Shown: positions 1 to 10,406, numbered from the stretch's first letter. The stretch is DNA of 41,351 bases from JBGTIS01 sp041745535 (GCA_041745535.1 JBGTIS010000328.1:1-41351); one strand, 5' to 3'. Program-made: numbers and translations. The notes: a model not told the origin generated them from the letters alone.

Positions 1-846
1 AAACAGCAGGAAGTGGTAGGCGGTTACAATCCGGAAGACTACGTTACGGAACGCCTGTATGCCCCTTCCCGGGATGGTAAAAAAGTACCTGTTTCGCTGG
101 TGTATAAAAGAGGTTTGGAGAAAACTGGTAATAATCCACTGCTGCTGTACGGCTATGGTTCCTATGGTTACAATAATGATCCTACCTTTAATTCGGCTCG
201 CTTAAGTTTGCTCGACCGGGGATTTGTGTTTGCCATTGCCCATATCCGTGGCGGACAGGAACTGAACCGGGCATGGTATGAAGATGGAAAAATGTTTAAC
301 AAAAAGAACACCTTCAACGATTTTATCGATTGTGCCGAGTATCTGGTTGAAGAAAAGTACACCGAACCGGAAGAACTGTTTGCCATGGGCGGCAGCGCCG
401 GCGGATTGCTGATGGGTGCTGTAGCCAACATGCGGCCCGACCTGTTCAAAGGTATGATTGCGGCTGTGCCTTTTGTGGATGTGGTGTCTACCATGCTCGA
501 TGAATCAATCCCCCTTACCACCAACGAGTTCGACGAATGGGGGAATCCTAAAAACCTGGAATCGTATGAGTATATGCTGTCCTATTCGCCTTACGACAAC
601 GTAAAGGCACAGAACTATCCGAATATGTTGGTAACCACTGGCTTCTTCGATTCGCAGGTGCAGTACTGGGAACCTGCCAAATGGGTGGCCAAACTCAGAG
701 ATATGAAAACCGATGACAATACCTTACTGCTGGAAACCAATATGGATGTGGGACATGGTGGCACTTCCGGACGTTTTCAACAATATAAGGAAACCGCACT
801 GGAATATGCCTTTTTGTTAGAACTGGCTGAAAAAGGTAAGCTGTAA
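1..846 (+). CDS. Oligopeptidase B-like S9A serine peptidase, 3' part
   Basis: The reading frame is open from the window edge, so only the C-terminal alpha/beta-hydrolase domain of a prolyl oligopeptidase family (S9A) protein is present. The nucleophile motif GGSAGG has its serine codon at 394-396. The likely acid is the Asp in FFDSQVQYWEP (codon 649-651) and the His lies in VGHGG (codon 754-756). The spacing and order Ser-Asp-His are those of the family, and GGSAGGLLMG resembles oligopeptidase B more than prolyl endopeptidase. Such enzymes cut short peptides after basic residues. The N-terminal propeller and any signal peptide are outside the window, so cellular location cannot be judged. The frame ends cleanly at TAA. 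Confidence 0.9.
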   Translation, partial: KQQEVVGGYNPEDYVTERLYAPSRDGKKVPVSLVYKRGLEKTGNNPLLLYGYGSYGYNNDPTFNSARLSLLDRGFVFAIAHIRGGQELNRAWYEDGKMFNKKNTFNDFIDCAEYLVEEKYTEPEELFAMGGSAGGLLMGAVANMRPDLFKGMIAAVPFVDVVSTMLDESIPLTTNEFDEWGNPKNLESYEYMLSYSPYDNVKAQNYPNMLVTTGFFDSQVQYWEPAKWVAKLRDMKTDDNTLLLETNMDVGHGGTSGRFQQYKETALEYAFLLELAEKGKL

Positions 847-999
847 AAAATATGCCAGGCAGCAGGTTTTTAAAAAACCTAAGAATAGCTATAAATTAGG
901 TGCAAATCTTTATTTATATTGGGTACTATTACCACGAATTTAATGGAAGAAGGGAGAAGGTGCCAGAGGGAGCGGAGTTGTCCTTGCGATTGGGTGCCA

Positions 1000-1062
1000 T
1001 TAAATGTTGCTCGTTATTCATTATTTGGACATAATTACTAACAAATAACGAGTAACATTTAA
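1000..1062. repeat. Long near-perfect inverted repeat between genes
   Basis: Arms 1000-1018 and 1044-1062 are 19 bp each with a single mismatch and a 25-base AT-rich loop. It lies in the 289-bp gap between the peptidase and the permease. There is no T tract after it and it is longer than a usual terminator, so it may be a REP-like or miniature mobile repeat. The rest of the gap shows nothing recognisable. Confidence 0.7.
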
Positions 1063-1135
1063 ACCCTTACGCTTCGAACTTTCTATTTCCTATTTATAGT
1101 AGTATAGTTTTTTATTGTAATCATAAGCTGCTATC

Positions 1136-3178
1136 ATGTTCCGGAACTATCTCAAAACAGCCTTTCGAAATCTGTTAAAAAACAAATCATTCACCATTAT
1201 TAATATGCTGGGTGTAGCCATTGGTATGTCCGCCTGCCTACTCATTTTGCGATATGTGGTGTATGAACTCAGTTACGATAAATTCCACGCCCATGCCGAT
1301 CGTATCTACCGGATTCAGTACAACAACTATCAGAATGGTATCCAAACCTTTGCCTGTGCTGCTGCGGTACCTGCCGTTGGACCGGCTTTGAAAAATAATT
1401 TTCCGGAGGTGCAGGAGTTTGTTCGCCTATTTCCGATAAGCGGTATTATGACCTATCTGCAACCCGATGGAACTCCACTCGCGTTCCGGGAAGAAAAGAT
1501 GCAGATAGCCTCCCCTTCCGTTTTCTCTGTGTTTTCCTTCCCGCTCTCACAGGGCGATTCGGAAACGGCACTGGAAGGTCCAGGCAAAGCAGTTGTTTCC
1601 GAATCGGCAGCCAAACGATATTTTGGTAAGGAAGAGCCTATGGGTAAAGTTTTACAATGGCAAGATAGCAATGAATTTGTGATCACGGGAGTGATGAAAG
1701 ATGTACCCGCCAATTCCCATATCAAATTCGACTTGTTGTTATCGTACCAAACGCTGAATGTATTATCAGATAATGAATCGGAAACTTCCTGGGGATGGTA
1801 CGATTTCAATACTTATGTGCTGCTGGATCCTGAGGCTGATCCGCAGGTATTGCAGGCAAAATGGAATGCCTGGCTGGCAGCCAACCGTGCCGAAGAATGG
1901 AACAAATACAATGCTCGTCAGGATTTTTTATTGCAACCCCTTACTGATATTCACCTCTATTCCAATTTGTTGCAGGAATCAGAACCGGAAGAACAGGGCG
2001 ATGGCAATGCGGTGGTATTTCTGTTGATTATTGTAGGCTTTATTTTATTAATTGCCTGGGTAAACTATGTAAATCTTTCAACTGCCCGTTCGGTTGAACG
2101 CGCCAATGAAGTAGGAGTAAGAAAAGCACTGGGGGCCGTCAGGCAGCAGCTGATGGGTCAATTTATTTTTGAAGCGATTCTCATTAACCTGATAGCCACT
2201 CTACTGGCCCTGTTATTAACCGTAATGCTGTTACCTCAGTTGGCCACCCTTACCGGTCAGCCACTATCTATCAACTTGTTGGCTCAGCCTTGGTTTTGGC
2301 TTACCCTGTTAGGCTTGTTTTTGGCAGGAACATTCTTATCAGGGCTTTATCCGGCATTTTTATTATCGGGCTTCGATCCGGTAACGGTTTTAAAAGGAAA
2401 GGTGAACACGTCACCAAAAGGAATTTTGCTGCGGAAAGGATTGGTTATTTTCCAGTTCGGAGCTTCCGTAGCCCTGATTGCCGGTACGCTGGTGGTTTAC
2501 CAGCAGATCAAATACATGATGCATCTGGATCTGGGTGTAGATATCGACCAAACCCTCGTATTACGCGGGGCAGGAGTCAGAGATTCTCTGTACGCTGATA
2601 ATCTGAATACTTTTAAAACGGAAGTGTCGCGCAATACCCATATAAGGGCGGTTACCGTTTCGTCTAATGTGCCTGGGAATGAAATCTTCTGGACCCGTGG
2701 TATTAAACGGCTCACTGGCGGACCTGAAAACAGTACGGTCATTTACAATGTAGCCGTCGACTACGATTATATAGATGCATTTGGGTTAACCCTCAAAGCC
2801 GGGAGAAATTTTTCTCGCGATTTTCCTACTGATGAACATGCCATTTTGCTGAATGAAGCGGCTATCCGTATGTTGGAGTTTAATAATCTGGAAGAGGCCA
2901 TTCATGAAAAAATAGTATTAGGCGGCGATACGGTTACTTTGGTGGGTGTGCTGGAAGATTATCATCAAATGTCGTTAAAGTCCACTACTGCCCCGATTGT
3001 TTTTCTACTAATACCGGATGCCGATACTTTTTATTCGCTGAAAGTGCAAACCAAAAATTTATCCCAAACGCTGTTGGAACTGAATGCCTTATGGAATGAG
3101 TTTTTTCCCGGAAATCCGTTTGAATATTTTTTTCTGGACGAGTATTTCAATCGCCAGTACAAAAGCGACTTTGGATAA
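1136..3178 (+). pseudogene. FtsX/MacB-type ABC transporter permease, C-terminally truncated
   Basis: This 680-residue protein begins like the Bacteroidota permease family (MFRNYLKTAFRNLLKNKSFT), with a first membrane helix near residues 20-40, a MacB-type periplasmic domain, and an FtsX domain with helices from about residue 290 (VVFLLIIVGFILLIAWVNY, then NEVGVRKALGA). A second periplasmic domain follows. Relatives run about 100 residues further, with a second FtsX block after the motif seen here as FFLDEYFNRQYKSD. Here the frame stops two codons later and no FtsX-like sequence follows in any frame; an SDR remnant comes instead. A deletion has probably removed the end, and the product is unlikely to be a working permease. 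No partner ATPase gene is adjacent. Confidence 0.85.
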
Positions 3179-3251
3179 TCCTGTAAACGCTTTAAAGTAT
3201 GAATAGCAATCTTGGAACATGATGAAGGGCAGGAGTTAAGTAATTCTATAA

Positions 3252-3610
3252 TACTGTGCATTCAAAGGATTTCCGGGATTTGGTATTTATGAGGCCCTGG
3301 CTGATGCGGTGGATCCGCCAGGTATTCACCTAACTTTGGTGGAACCTGGCCCATTCCGGAACAAATTTGCAGGCAATTTATTCCGGCAGGCGCAAAACCG
3401 GATATAAGATTATGAAAGTATGGCCGGAGTATTTTGTGATAAAATGGAACAGATTGACAGACAGCAGGAAGGAAATCCCGAAAAAGCAGCAGCCATTATT
3501 CAGGTAAGCCGGTTGGAAAAGCCGCCGTAGCAACCCTTATTTCCAAATTAAAAAGCGTGCGGAAAGATGTAGATGCATTTCGTGATATGGCAAAAAATGC
3601 TACCTGTTGA
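3252..3610 (+). pseudogene. Short-chain dehydrogenase (SDR) C-terminal remnant
   Basis: The plus strand reads EALADAVDPPGIHLTLVEPG followed by PFRNKFAGNLFRQAQNRI, then a TAA stop. The same frame continues as DYESMAGVFCDKMEQIDRQQ and GNPEKAAAIIQV. After a further frame change it ends KSVRKDVDAFRDMAKNATC at TGA 3608-3610. This order matches the C-terminal half of classical SDR oxidoreductases (the VEPGPFRT region onward). The Rossmann half and catalytic YxxxK are absent, and there is at least one in-frame stop and one frameshift, so it is dead. It fills the gap between the truncated permease and the SusD gene, which suggests one deletion removed the permease 3' end and the SDR 5' half. Confidence 0.8.
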
Positions 3611-3647
3611 ATGATCTTTCTGTACGCTTTTATTAAGAATCTAAATC

Positions 3648-5006
3648 CTAGAAATACCCTTCATTTTGCTGATTGGCAAGCTCCGGATTGGCATCTATTT
3701 CCCGTTGCGGAATAGGAAATACCAGTTTGGGCGAGCTAAAAGGCAACGCGCCTACCGACCGACCTGTGCGTTTCAGGTCATGAATCAGCTGGCCTTCAAA
3801 TGCCAGTTCGCGTCTGCGCTCCAGCAAAATATCGTCAATGGTGAGCGTGGTAAGCGGTGTTATACCGGCACGCTCCCGAATGGTATTGATGTCATCAATC
3901 GGTGGGGCACCTAGGGCAGTACCGGCACGAAAGTTAGCCTCAGCACGGGTCAGGTACATTTCTGCCAACCGAACCATATTGACATTGGCAAACTGATCGT
4001 TCCATTTTCCGGTTCGGTAACCGCCTACGTCCGGATCTTCATAGAAAAGTGCCAGGCGAGCGTCAGTAGAATCGTACAGTGCCAGATGAGCATCTTCTAC
4101 ATATATATCGCCACGGCCTCCATACACTGAGGCGGCAAAAAATTCATTCATGTTGTTGGAGCCATCCTGGGTCGTCACCTGCATGGCAAAGATATCCTCA
4201 GGGGTGTTGCTGGTATTGTTGAAGGCTGCGGCATACGAGCTATTCAGCGCATACAAACCGGAACTGATTACGTTGTCGGCTGCCGCAGCGGCTTCGGCAT
4301 ATTTGCCCTGAGCCAGGTATACTCGAGAAAGTATGGCTCTGGCAGCTCCTTTGGTGGCAAAAAAGCCGTTTTCGGCAGGCAACAAAGTAGCTGCACTTTG
4401 CAAATCTTCCAGTACCTGTGCATACACCTGCGCTACGGTAGCTCGCGAAACATAACTTTCTTCATTAATGGTTGATGTTGGGGTAAGCACCAAAGGTACG
4501 CCCATATTTGAAGCAGGATCGCCATCGTTCCAGGCTTTGCTATATAAACGGACCAATTCAAAATACAACATTCCCCGCACAAATTTGGCTTCTCCTTCCA
4601 GGCGGTCTTTCTTTTCTTCATCCACCACGTCCAGATTGGCCAGTACGTTATTGGCGATGTTGATGGCCTCATAGCTTTGAATCCAGTGACCTTCTGCCTG
4701 GTCGTTATTGGTAAGAATGCTTTTGTTGAAAACTTCGCCAGGAGCCACATAAGTTCCGTCCCAGAACAACTCGCCATCGTCGCCCAGCAGTTCGGCATCG
4801 CGAAGCACATTGCCGCCATACAGGTCTTCATCGCCCATTACATCGTAGGCGCCCACCATCAGGGCCTCAATATCGGAAGAAGTTTCCAGGGCCTGCTCAT
4901 CGTTTACCGAGTTTCCGGGTTTGATGTCCAGTTTGTCGCCACAGGCGGCTGCCAGCATTACAAAACATCCGGCTATAATTGTATTGTTTAATATATTTTT
5001 CATCAC
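3648..5006 (-). CDS. SusD/RagB-family nutrient-binding outer membrane lipoprotein
   Basis: A 452-residue lipoprotein precursor: signal MMKNILNNTIIAGCFVMLAA followed by the lipidated cysteine in AACGDK. The early LDIKPGNSVNDEQAL stretch, the TPR-like helices (FVRGMLYFELVRLYSKAW), the AARAILSRVYLAQGKYAEAA region and the C-terminal RRRELAFEGQLIHDLKRTG motif are typical of SusD. It caps the SusC barrel and binds glycans at the cell surface. It lies 25 bp downstream of susC on the same strand. At 452 residues it is at the short end of the family. The substrate cannot be read from sequence, but nearby genes point to hemicellulose. ATG at 5006 or the next ATG (5003) are both possible starts. Confidence 0.95.
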   Translation of the reverse strand: MMKNILNNTIIAGCFVMLAAACGDKLDIKPGNSVNDEQALETSSDIEALMVGAYDVMGDEDLYGGNVLRDAELLGDDGELFWDGTYVAPGEVFNKSILTNNDQAEGHWIQSYEAINIANNVLANLDVVDEEKKDRLEGEAKFVRGMLYFELVRLYSKAWNDGDPASNMGVPLVLTPTSTINEESYVSRATVAQVYAQVLEDLQSAATLLPAENGFFATKGAARAILSRVYLAQGKYAEAAAAADNVISSGLYALNSSYAAAFNNTSNTPEDIFAMQVTTQDGSNNMNEFFAASVYGGRGDIYVEDAHLALYDSTDARLALFYEDPDVGGYRTGKWNDQFANVNMVRLAEMYLTRAEANFRAGTALGAPPIDDINTIRERAGITPLTTLTIDDILLERRRELAFEGQLIHDLKRTGRSVGALPFSSPKLVFPIPQREIDANPELANQQNEGYF

Positions 5007-5031
5007 AATTAAATTTTAAATTAAAAGATGA

Positions 5032-8000
5032 CTAAAAACCCAGATTGATACCAAACGTAATGGTACGGGCCTGCGGCGGTGAGTAAAAGTCGTTGCCCTG
5101 GCTGATGTTGCCGGCCAGGTAATCGGTATTTACTTCAGGGTCCCAGCCTTCATAGTCAGTAAAGGTGAGCAGGTTCTGCCCCGATGCATAAATGCGGAAC
5201 TTAGTGAGGTTTAACCTTTCAACCAGCGATGCAGGAAAATTATAACCCAGTGTAACAGTTTTCAATCGTACATAAGTGCCATCAGACAGGTAGCGGGACG
5301 ATTCCGCTGTACCATTACCTTCATACAGGCGGGCTTGGGGTATATCGGTAATGTCGCCCGGGTTCTGCCAACGATTCATTTGTTTTTTGGTTTGGTTATC
5401 GAAATAATCGCCATTGGCCGACTGGAATTTACCGCCGCCATTATAGATCTGGTTGCCGAATACACCCTGGAAAAATACACTCAGTTCAATGCCTTTATAA
5501 GCAAAATTGTTAGTAATTCCGCCAATAAAATCCGGATTAGGATCACCAATGACCACGCGCTGCGCCAGATTTACATCATTGGTGGTGCCACGATCCAGGC
5601 TACCATCGGTATTTTGCGTATTCAGATAATACAGTGCGTCTCCGTTGTCGGGATCAACACCGGCATATTCCGGCGCGAAGAACACCCCGATGGGTTCTCC
5701 TTCTACAGCACGGTTTACAAAGCCACCTTCAATCACCTGCCCCTGCAGGTCGGTGATTTTGTTCAGGTTACGGGCAAAGTTCAGGCTGGTAGACCACTCA
5801 AAATTGCCTACAAAATTGTCGGAATTTAATACCAGCTCGAATCCTTTGTTTTCCATTTTACCCACGTTTTGCAACTGGGTAGTGAAACCGGATGTAGCCG
5901 GTACGTTTACATTCAGCAGCAGGTCTTTGGTTTTCTTCAGATAAAAATCCAGTTCACCATTCAAACGATCATTGAAAAACCCAAAGTCTACGCCTACATC
6001 AATCTGAGAAGTTTGTTCCCACCTCAAATCCGGATTTGAAATCTGGCTGGGACGTTGTCCGGGAATACCGGCATAACCTCCTTCACCGGTGAATAAGCCT
6101 AAAGGAGCGAAATTATCAATTTCGGCATTACCGGTAATACCATAGCTGGCCCGCAGTTTCAGGAAGCTCAGCGTTTCGGTAAAATTCATAAAAGGCTCTT
6201 CTGTAATTACCCAGCCCGCGGAAGCCGCAGGGAAGAAACCATACCGGTTATTGGCGCCAAAGCGGGAAGAACCATCTATCCGACCACTTAACGACAGCAG
6301 GTAACGATTGTTAAACTTATAGTTTACCCGTGCGAAATATGACAGGAAACTGAACATAGTTTCAGTAGAAGACCCTAAAGTAATGTCGGCCGCGGATATG
6401 ATCTGTTTATAGGCGTTGCTGGGAAACTGCTGGCCTTCTACCCGGCTCTCATCCCTTTTCGATTCCTGGTAACTCATACCCAGGGTGGCTTCTATGTCAT
6501 GAATTTCCGCAAAATTTTTGGCATACTGGAAAAAGTTGTTGGTGGTATAATTGCCTACCTGTACCCATCCGTTAAAGCCTAGTCCGTTGGGCGCGCTGGT
6601 GTTCCGGGCGGTCTCTTTTCCAAAATACTGCTCTTCATTCTGAGTAAGATAATCGATACCGAACTCAGTTCGGAAAGTTAAACCTGGCGTGAACTGATAA
6701 TTCGCATAGGCATTGCCAATGGTGCGTAATACGGAAGCTGTATTGAACGAGTATTTAAAGTTGAGCAAAGGATTATAGTACAACGTATAGTTTCCGCTGA
6801 GTTCGCCGGTACTAGGATCAACAGGCGGGGTCATGGGGGGTAAAGCGATGATCTGCCCGGGCGTAGAGAAAGCGTTATCGTCAGGTACCTTATCATTCAC
6901 TGACCGGGCAATGTTAAGGTTGATACCAAATTTCAGTTTATCGGTCGCGTCCTGATCTAAATTGAGCCGGGCACTGTAGCGGGAAAAGTGATTGGTTTTG
7001 ATCAACCCATCCTGATCGCTGTAAGAACCCGATACGTAAAACCGGGTTTTGTCGGTACCTCCACTGGCACTCAGGTCTACCTGGTTCACCGACCCACGCT
7101 GGAAAACCTCATCCTGCCAGTCGGTATCCACATAATTGGCAGAACCGGGATTTTGCCAGGAAGCAGGATCACCGGCACCAAAGCGGGTAAAACGGGTCTG
7201 AATAAATTCTTCGTCATATCCTGAGTTGAGGGCTGCTTCTGTAAATAATTCTACATATTCGGCTGTACTTAGCCATTCGGTACGATTGGTAGGTTCGCTA
7301 AAGCCGGTATAGGCATTTAAGTTGAAACTGGTTTTACCACTTTTTCCGCGTTTGGTAGTAATCAGTACCACGCCGTTAGAAGCCCTTGAGCCATAAATAG
7401 CGGCAGCGGCGGCATCTTTCAATACCTGTACTGATGCCACATCATTAAAGTTGATATCTGCCAGCGGGTTGGTTTCAGAATCGTCACTTGACTGGCTCTG
7501 GGAGGTAATCGGAATACCATCCACTACATATAAGGGCTGGTTGCTGGCTGTTACAGAAGAGGAGCCCCGCACCCGTACTTTGATGCCCTGTCCGAGCTTG
7601 CCGTTATTCGATTCAATAAACACACCGGCAGCGCGCCCCTGTAAGGCCTGCTCGAAAGTAGGCACCGGCACATTCTGGATTTCCTGGCCCGACACACTGG
7701 AAATATTACCCGTCAGATCTCTTTTGATTTGTGTGCCATAGCCTACTACCACCACTTCATTCAATTGCCTGGTATCTTCGGCCATGGTCATATCGATCAC
7801 CGACTGATTACCGATTTCCTCTTCTTTGGTCACCAGGCCAATGAAAGTAAATTCTAAAATACCACCGGCTTCGGGTATCTGAAGCGAGTAAGCGCCATCA
7901 GCATCGGTAATGGTACCGGTGGTGGTTCCTTTTAACACCACGTTTACGCCGGGTAAGGACGTACCATTTTCTTCGCTGGTTACTTCACCGGTAATTCTAC

Positions 8001-8103
8001 GGGTTTGTGCATGTGCATCGGGCAAAGCCACCCATCCAGCCAATAGCAGGGAAAACAAAATAGCGCGGTAAAAGCATAATTTTCCTGTAAATATGATTCT
8101 CAT
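5032..8103 (-). CDS. SusC/RagA-family TonB-linked outer membrane transporter
   Basis: A 1023-residue protein with a signal peptide ending near DAHAQ, a carboxypeptidase-D-like regulatory domain (about 36-115, ITGEVTSEENGTSLPGVNVV), the SusC signature LNEVVVVGYGTQ and a plug domain (about 115-235, with PLYVVDGIPI). A long TonB-dependent beta-barrel follows, ending in aromatic-terminal INLGF. It imports oligosaccharides across the outer membrane using TonB energy and pairs with the SusD gene just downstream. The usual N-terminal STN signalling extension is absent and no ECF sigma/anti-sigma pair is adjacent, so transcription is probably controlled by another mechanism. The frame is intact. Confidence 0.96.
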   Translation of the reverse strand: MRIIFTGKLCFYRAILFSLLLAGWVALPDAHAQTRRITGEVTSEENGTSLPGVNVVLKGTTTGTITDADGAYSLQIPEAGGILEFTFIGLVTKEEEIGNQSVIDMTMAEDTRQLNEVVVVGYGTQIKRDLTGNISSVSGQEIQNVPVPTFEQALQGRAAGVFIESNNGKLGQGIKVRVRGSSSVTASNQPLYVVDGIPITSQSQSSDDSETNPLADINFNDVASVQVLKDAAAAAIYGSRASNGVVLITTKRGKSGKTSFNLNAYTGFSEPTNRTEWLSTAEYVELFTEAALNSGYDEEFIQTRFTRFGAGDPASWQNPGSANYVDTDWQDEVFQRGSVNQVDLSASGGTDKTRFYVSGSYSDQDGLIKTNHFSRYSARLNLDQDATDKLKFGINLNIARSVNDKVPDDNAFSTPGQIIALPPMTPPVDPSTGELSGNYTLYYNPLLNFKYSFNTASVLRTIGNAYANYQFTPGLTFRTEFGIDYLTQNEEQYFGKETARNTSAPNGLGFNGWVQVGNYTTNNFFQYAKNFAEIHDIEATLGMSYQESKRDESRVEGQQFPSNAYKQIISAADITLGSSTETMFSFLSYFARVNYKFNNRYLLSLSGRIDGSSRFGANNRYGFFPAASAGWVITEEPFMNFTETLSFLKLRASYGITGNAEIDNFAPLGLFTGEGGYAGIPGQRPSQISNPDLRWEQTSQIDVGVDFGFFNDRLNGELDFYLKKTKDLLLNVNVPATSGFTTQLQNVGKMENKGFELVLNSDNFVGNFEWSTSLNFARNLNKITDLQGQVIEGGFVNRAVEGEPIGVFFAPEYAGVDPDNGDALYYLNTQNTDGSLDRGTTNDVNLAQRVVIGDPNPDFIGGITNNFAYKGIELSVFFQGVFGNQIYNGGGKFQSANGDYFDNQTKKQMNRWQNPGDITDIPQARLYEGNGTAESSRYLSDGTYVRLKTVTLGYNFPASLVERLNLTKFRIYASGQNLLTFTDYEGWDPEVNTDYLAGNISQGNDFYSPPQARTITFGINLGF

Positions 8104-8579
8104 ATTCTAAATAGTTAAGAGTATACAATATGATAACTGGACCATCGTAGCAAAGCGCTTTTGCGGTTGTGCCTCAGTAATTAATAAATAAAGGTTGGGA
8201 TATGACTTAATAAAAGAGGCAATTTTGCCAAATAAAAGTCACTACGAAAGAATAAGGTAGTACAATTCATTTCATTCTACATTTTTATTTGACTAAGAAA
8301 CAGTATGGTACTATATCCAAATAATAAACGACGAATTTAGAAAACTTTCCAGTAAGAATTTACCGGAAGCCTATAAACTTATCTTTATCAGGGAACAAAT
8401 AATATTTTTTCATGGCAATTGAAAGGATTAGGCACGGTTACTAAAATACTTAGTATTTTTTTAATTTCAATTACAAATATTTAAATTAACAACGGTACTT
8501 CTAATTTGTTGTACACAATAAAACCTAAACGAATAAGATTTAATGCCTTGTTCAATTAATACGGAATAATATTAGTGAT
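8104..8579. other. Divergent intergenic region
   Basis: This 476-bp AT-rich gap separates susC (minus) from the thioredoxin remnant (plus) and must hold the susCD promoter. No coding remnant or riboswitch was recognised. One compact palindrome, AAAATACT-t-AGTATTTT at 8443-8459, is the only clear structured element. It could be an operator or a weak terminator. Confidence 0.5.
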
Positions 8580-9430
8580 ATGAAACATTTAACGTTTCTT
8601 TCTTTTTTCCTTTTCATTCTTATGCAGGGTTATGCCCAAAATGAATACAATGGTTTTTCATATTATGCGAGAATCGCCAGCGATTCAGTCATTTCTCAGG
8701 GAAAGATTGATTGCGCATACCTGGGAGATACAGCAGAACAACACCTGAGTGCAGGATTATACAGGATCATAATTAATCCAAATATTGACATTCAGAACGA
8801 TTTGGATATCAGAATCATGGATGAACAGCGGCAGGAACTCACTATTACAAAGTACGATGAATATATAGAGTTTTTTAATTCTACCAGCCAAATGGTCAAC
8901 TTTATCGTGGAAACTATCAAACCTTTGGAAGAAGATATGAAAGTTGTAGGTAGAATATTTTGGATATACACAAAAAACGCCTATAAAGAGCCTCTTTCAT
9001 TTGAACTTACTGATATTGAAGGAAAGGTGTATACCAACGAAAACTTATTAGGAAAAGTAGTTGTACTTAACTTTTGGAGAACCCGATGCGGTCCTTGTGT
9101 AAAAGAAATTCCTGAACTTAATAAAGTAGCGCGGCAATATGCTGAAAGAGATGACATGATGTTTATCTCCATGAGTATGGATTGGATTCAGAAGAGCAAT
9201 TAAAAAAATTCTTACAACAGAAGCATTTTGATTATCGTCAGGCATCTATAAATAATATTAAAAACTACAACTTGGAAGGAAATTTCTCAAATGTTTATTG
9301 CAATCCTTCTCATTTTGTTTTGAATAAAAAGGCAAAATAGTATTTTAATACTTTGGATATAGTATGCGAATTAATCACATGCTTGGTACCCAAATTGTTA
9401 AAAACATCTGAACTGCTGACCAAGGTGTAG
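8580..9430 (+). pseudogene. Secreted TlpA/ResA-like thioredoxin, frameshifted
   Basis: The first 207 codons give a signal peptide (cut near GYAQ), an unfamiliar ~110-residue N-terminal domain, and a TlpA-like thioredoxin fold with active site CGPC at residues 170-173 (FWRTRCGPCVKEIPELNKVA). The frame ends prematurely at 9203. Around 9180-9186 the family sequence continues in the next frame (DSEEQLKKFLQQKHFDYRQ), consistent with loss of one base. That frame meets a TAG at 9338 and then reads on to 9430 (LVPKLLKTSELL). Relatives act as periplasmic thiol-disulfide oxidoreductases. The CGPC site survives, but the loss of the fold's C-terminal strands suggests it is inactive. A single sequencing error could explain the shift but not also the stop. 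Confidence 0.8.
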
Positions 9431-9620
9431 AGAAGAAGTGGCCGGAAACATTTATACTTCCGACAACTTCTGTATTTTTAATTTTCTTTACCCATATTCA
9501 AATTTCTTCAAATCCACAGGTGTGAATAATGCCCGCAAAGCTTTTATAGCGGCAGGCGGCACCGCTGTGAAATCCGTTAGGTACATGGCGAAACTATGCA
9601 TATTTCGCGGGTATCCATTA

Positions 9621-10406
9621 TTAAAAATCTGTATCCGCTTTTTTCAGATTCAGTTCTTCAATCCAGATGTTGCGGTAGAGTACATCATGGCCTTCAGCCT
9701 GAAGTTTAAGGCCGCCGGGTGTGTCGGTAATACCTTTTCCCCCATCATTACCACCATCGATGCCGGAATTAGGGCCACCCCATACCTGGCTGATAGGCTG
9801 GTTGGTATGCGCTTTTTTCCCGTTGAAGTACATGGTCACCATAGGGTTTTCGACACGCTTGCCATTTTCAAAACGGGCTGCCCGAAAAACAATGTCATAC
9901 GAATTCCATTTACCAATGCCATTATAAGCATGATAAGGTGAGGGAGATTCGTTAATAACGGCTCCCATGCCATGGCTGGTGGTATCGCCATCCAGTACCT
10001 GAATCTCGTAGCGGTTTTGCAGATATACCCCACTGTTACCACCTTCTTTTTCAATCAGGAACTCTACATGTAGCCGGAAATCTTTAAATTTAACTTTGGT
10101 AACAATGTCAGCGGCGCCATATTTGCCACCTGCACCCGCCGGATCGTTGCTGTTGAGTACCATACCCCCATCTACGGGGTCTTCCACAATTTTCCATTTA
10201 ATAGGAGGCGTAGCGGCAAGGCGTGGGCCGTCCCAGTATTCCCATTTGCTGTCGAGCATTTCGCGGGAACCGTCAAAATAAACTTCAGCCTTTTTAGGAG
10301 GCTTGGTACCTACACCCACCTGGGCCTGCAGGGTAATGCCGGTGCCGAAAATAATAAGCGACGAAAGGATGCAATTTTTAGATAACGCGGTCAAAGGTCT
10401 TTTCAT
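9621..10406 (-). CDS. Secreted DUF1080 / 3-keto-disaccharide hydrolase-like protein
   Basis: An intact 261-residue protein with an N-terminal signal peptide (cut near LQAQ) and one DUF1080 (PF06439) concanavalin-like domain. Family landmarks include EVYFDGSREMLDSKWEYWDG near the start, FRLHVEFLIEKEGGNSGVY, RYEIQVLDGD and the C-terminal YRNIWIEEL. Members of this family hydrolyse glycosides that have been oxidised to 3-keto sugars, or bind such sugars. Two Gfo/Idh/MocA oxidoreductases and a ThuA-like protein, frequent genomic partners, lie 10-13 kb away. It stands alone as a transcription unit, flanked by decayed genes. Confidence 0.9.
   Translation of the reverse strand: MKRPLTALSKNCILSSLIIFGTGITLQAQVGVGTKPPKKAEVYFDGSREMLDSKWEYWDGPRLAATPPIKWKIVEDPVDGGMVLNSNDPAGAGGKYGAADIVTKVKFKDFRLHVEFLIEKEGGNSGVYLQNRYEIQVLDGDTTSHGMGAVINESPSPYHAYNGIGKWNSYDIVFRAARFENGKRVENPMVTMYFNGKKAHTNQPISQVWGGPNSGIDGGNDGGKGITDTPGGLKLQAEGHDVLYRNIWIEELNLKKADTDF

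Noticed and set aside
8443..8459. Palindrome AAAATACT-t-AGTATTTT as a regulator operator for susC
   Set aside because: It is AT-only apart from two bases and lies over 300 bp from the susC start, so chance in AT-rich DNA cannot be excluded.
9488..9580. Minus-strand stretch ending AIKALRALFTPVDLKKFEYG that looks coding
   Set aside because: About 25 plausible codons before a TAA but no recognisable family or start; not called.
9438..9941. 167-codon plus-strand open frame opposite the DUF1080 gene
   Set aside because: It is the antisense shadow of a well-conserved protein and has no domain or codon-use support.
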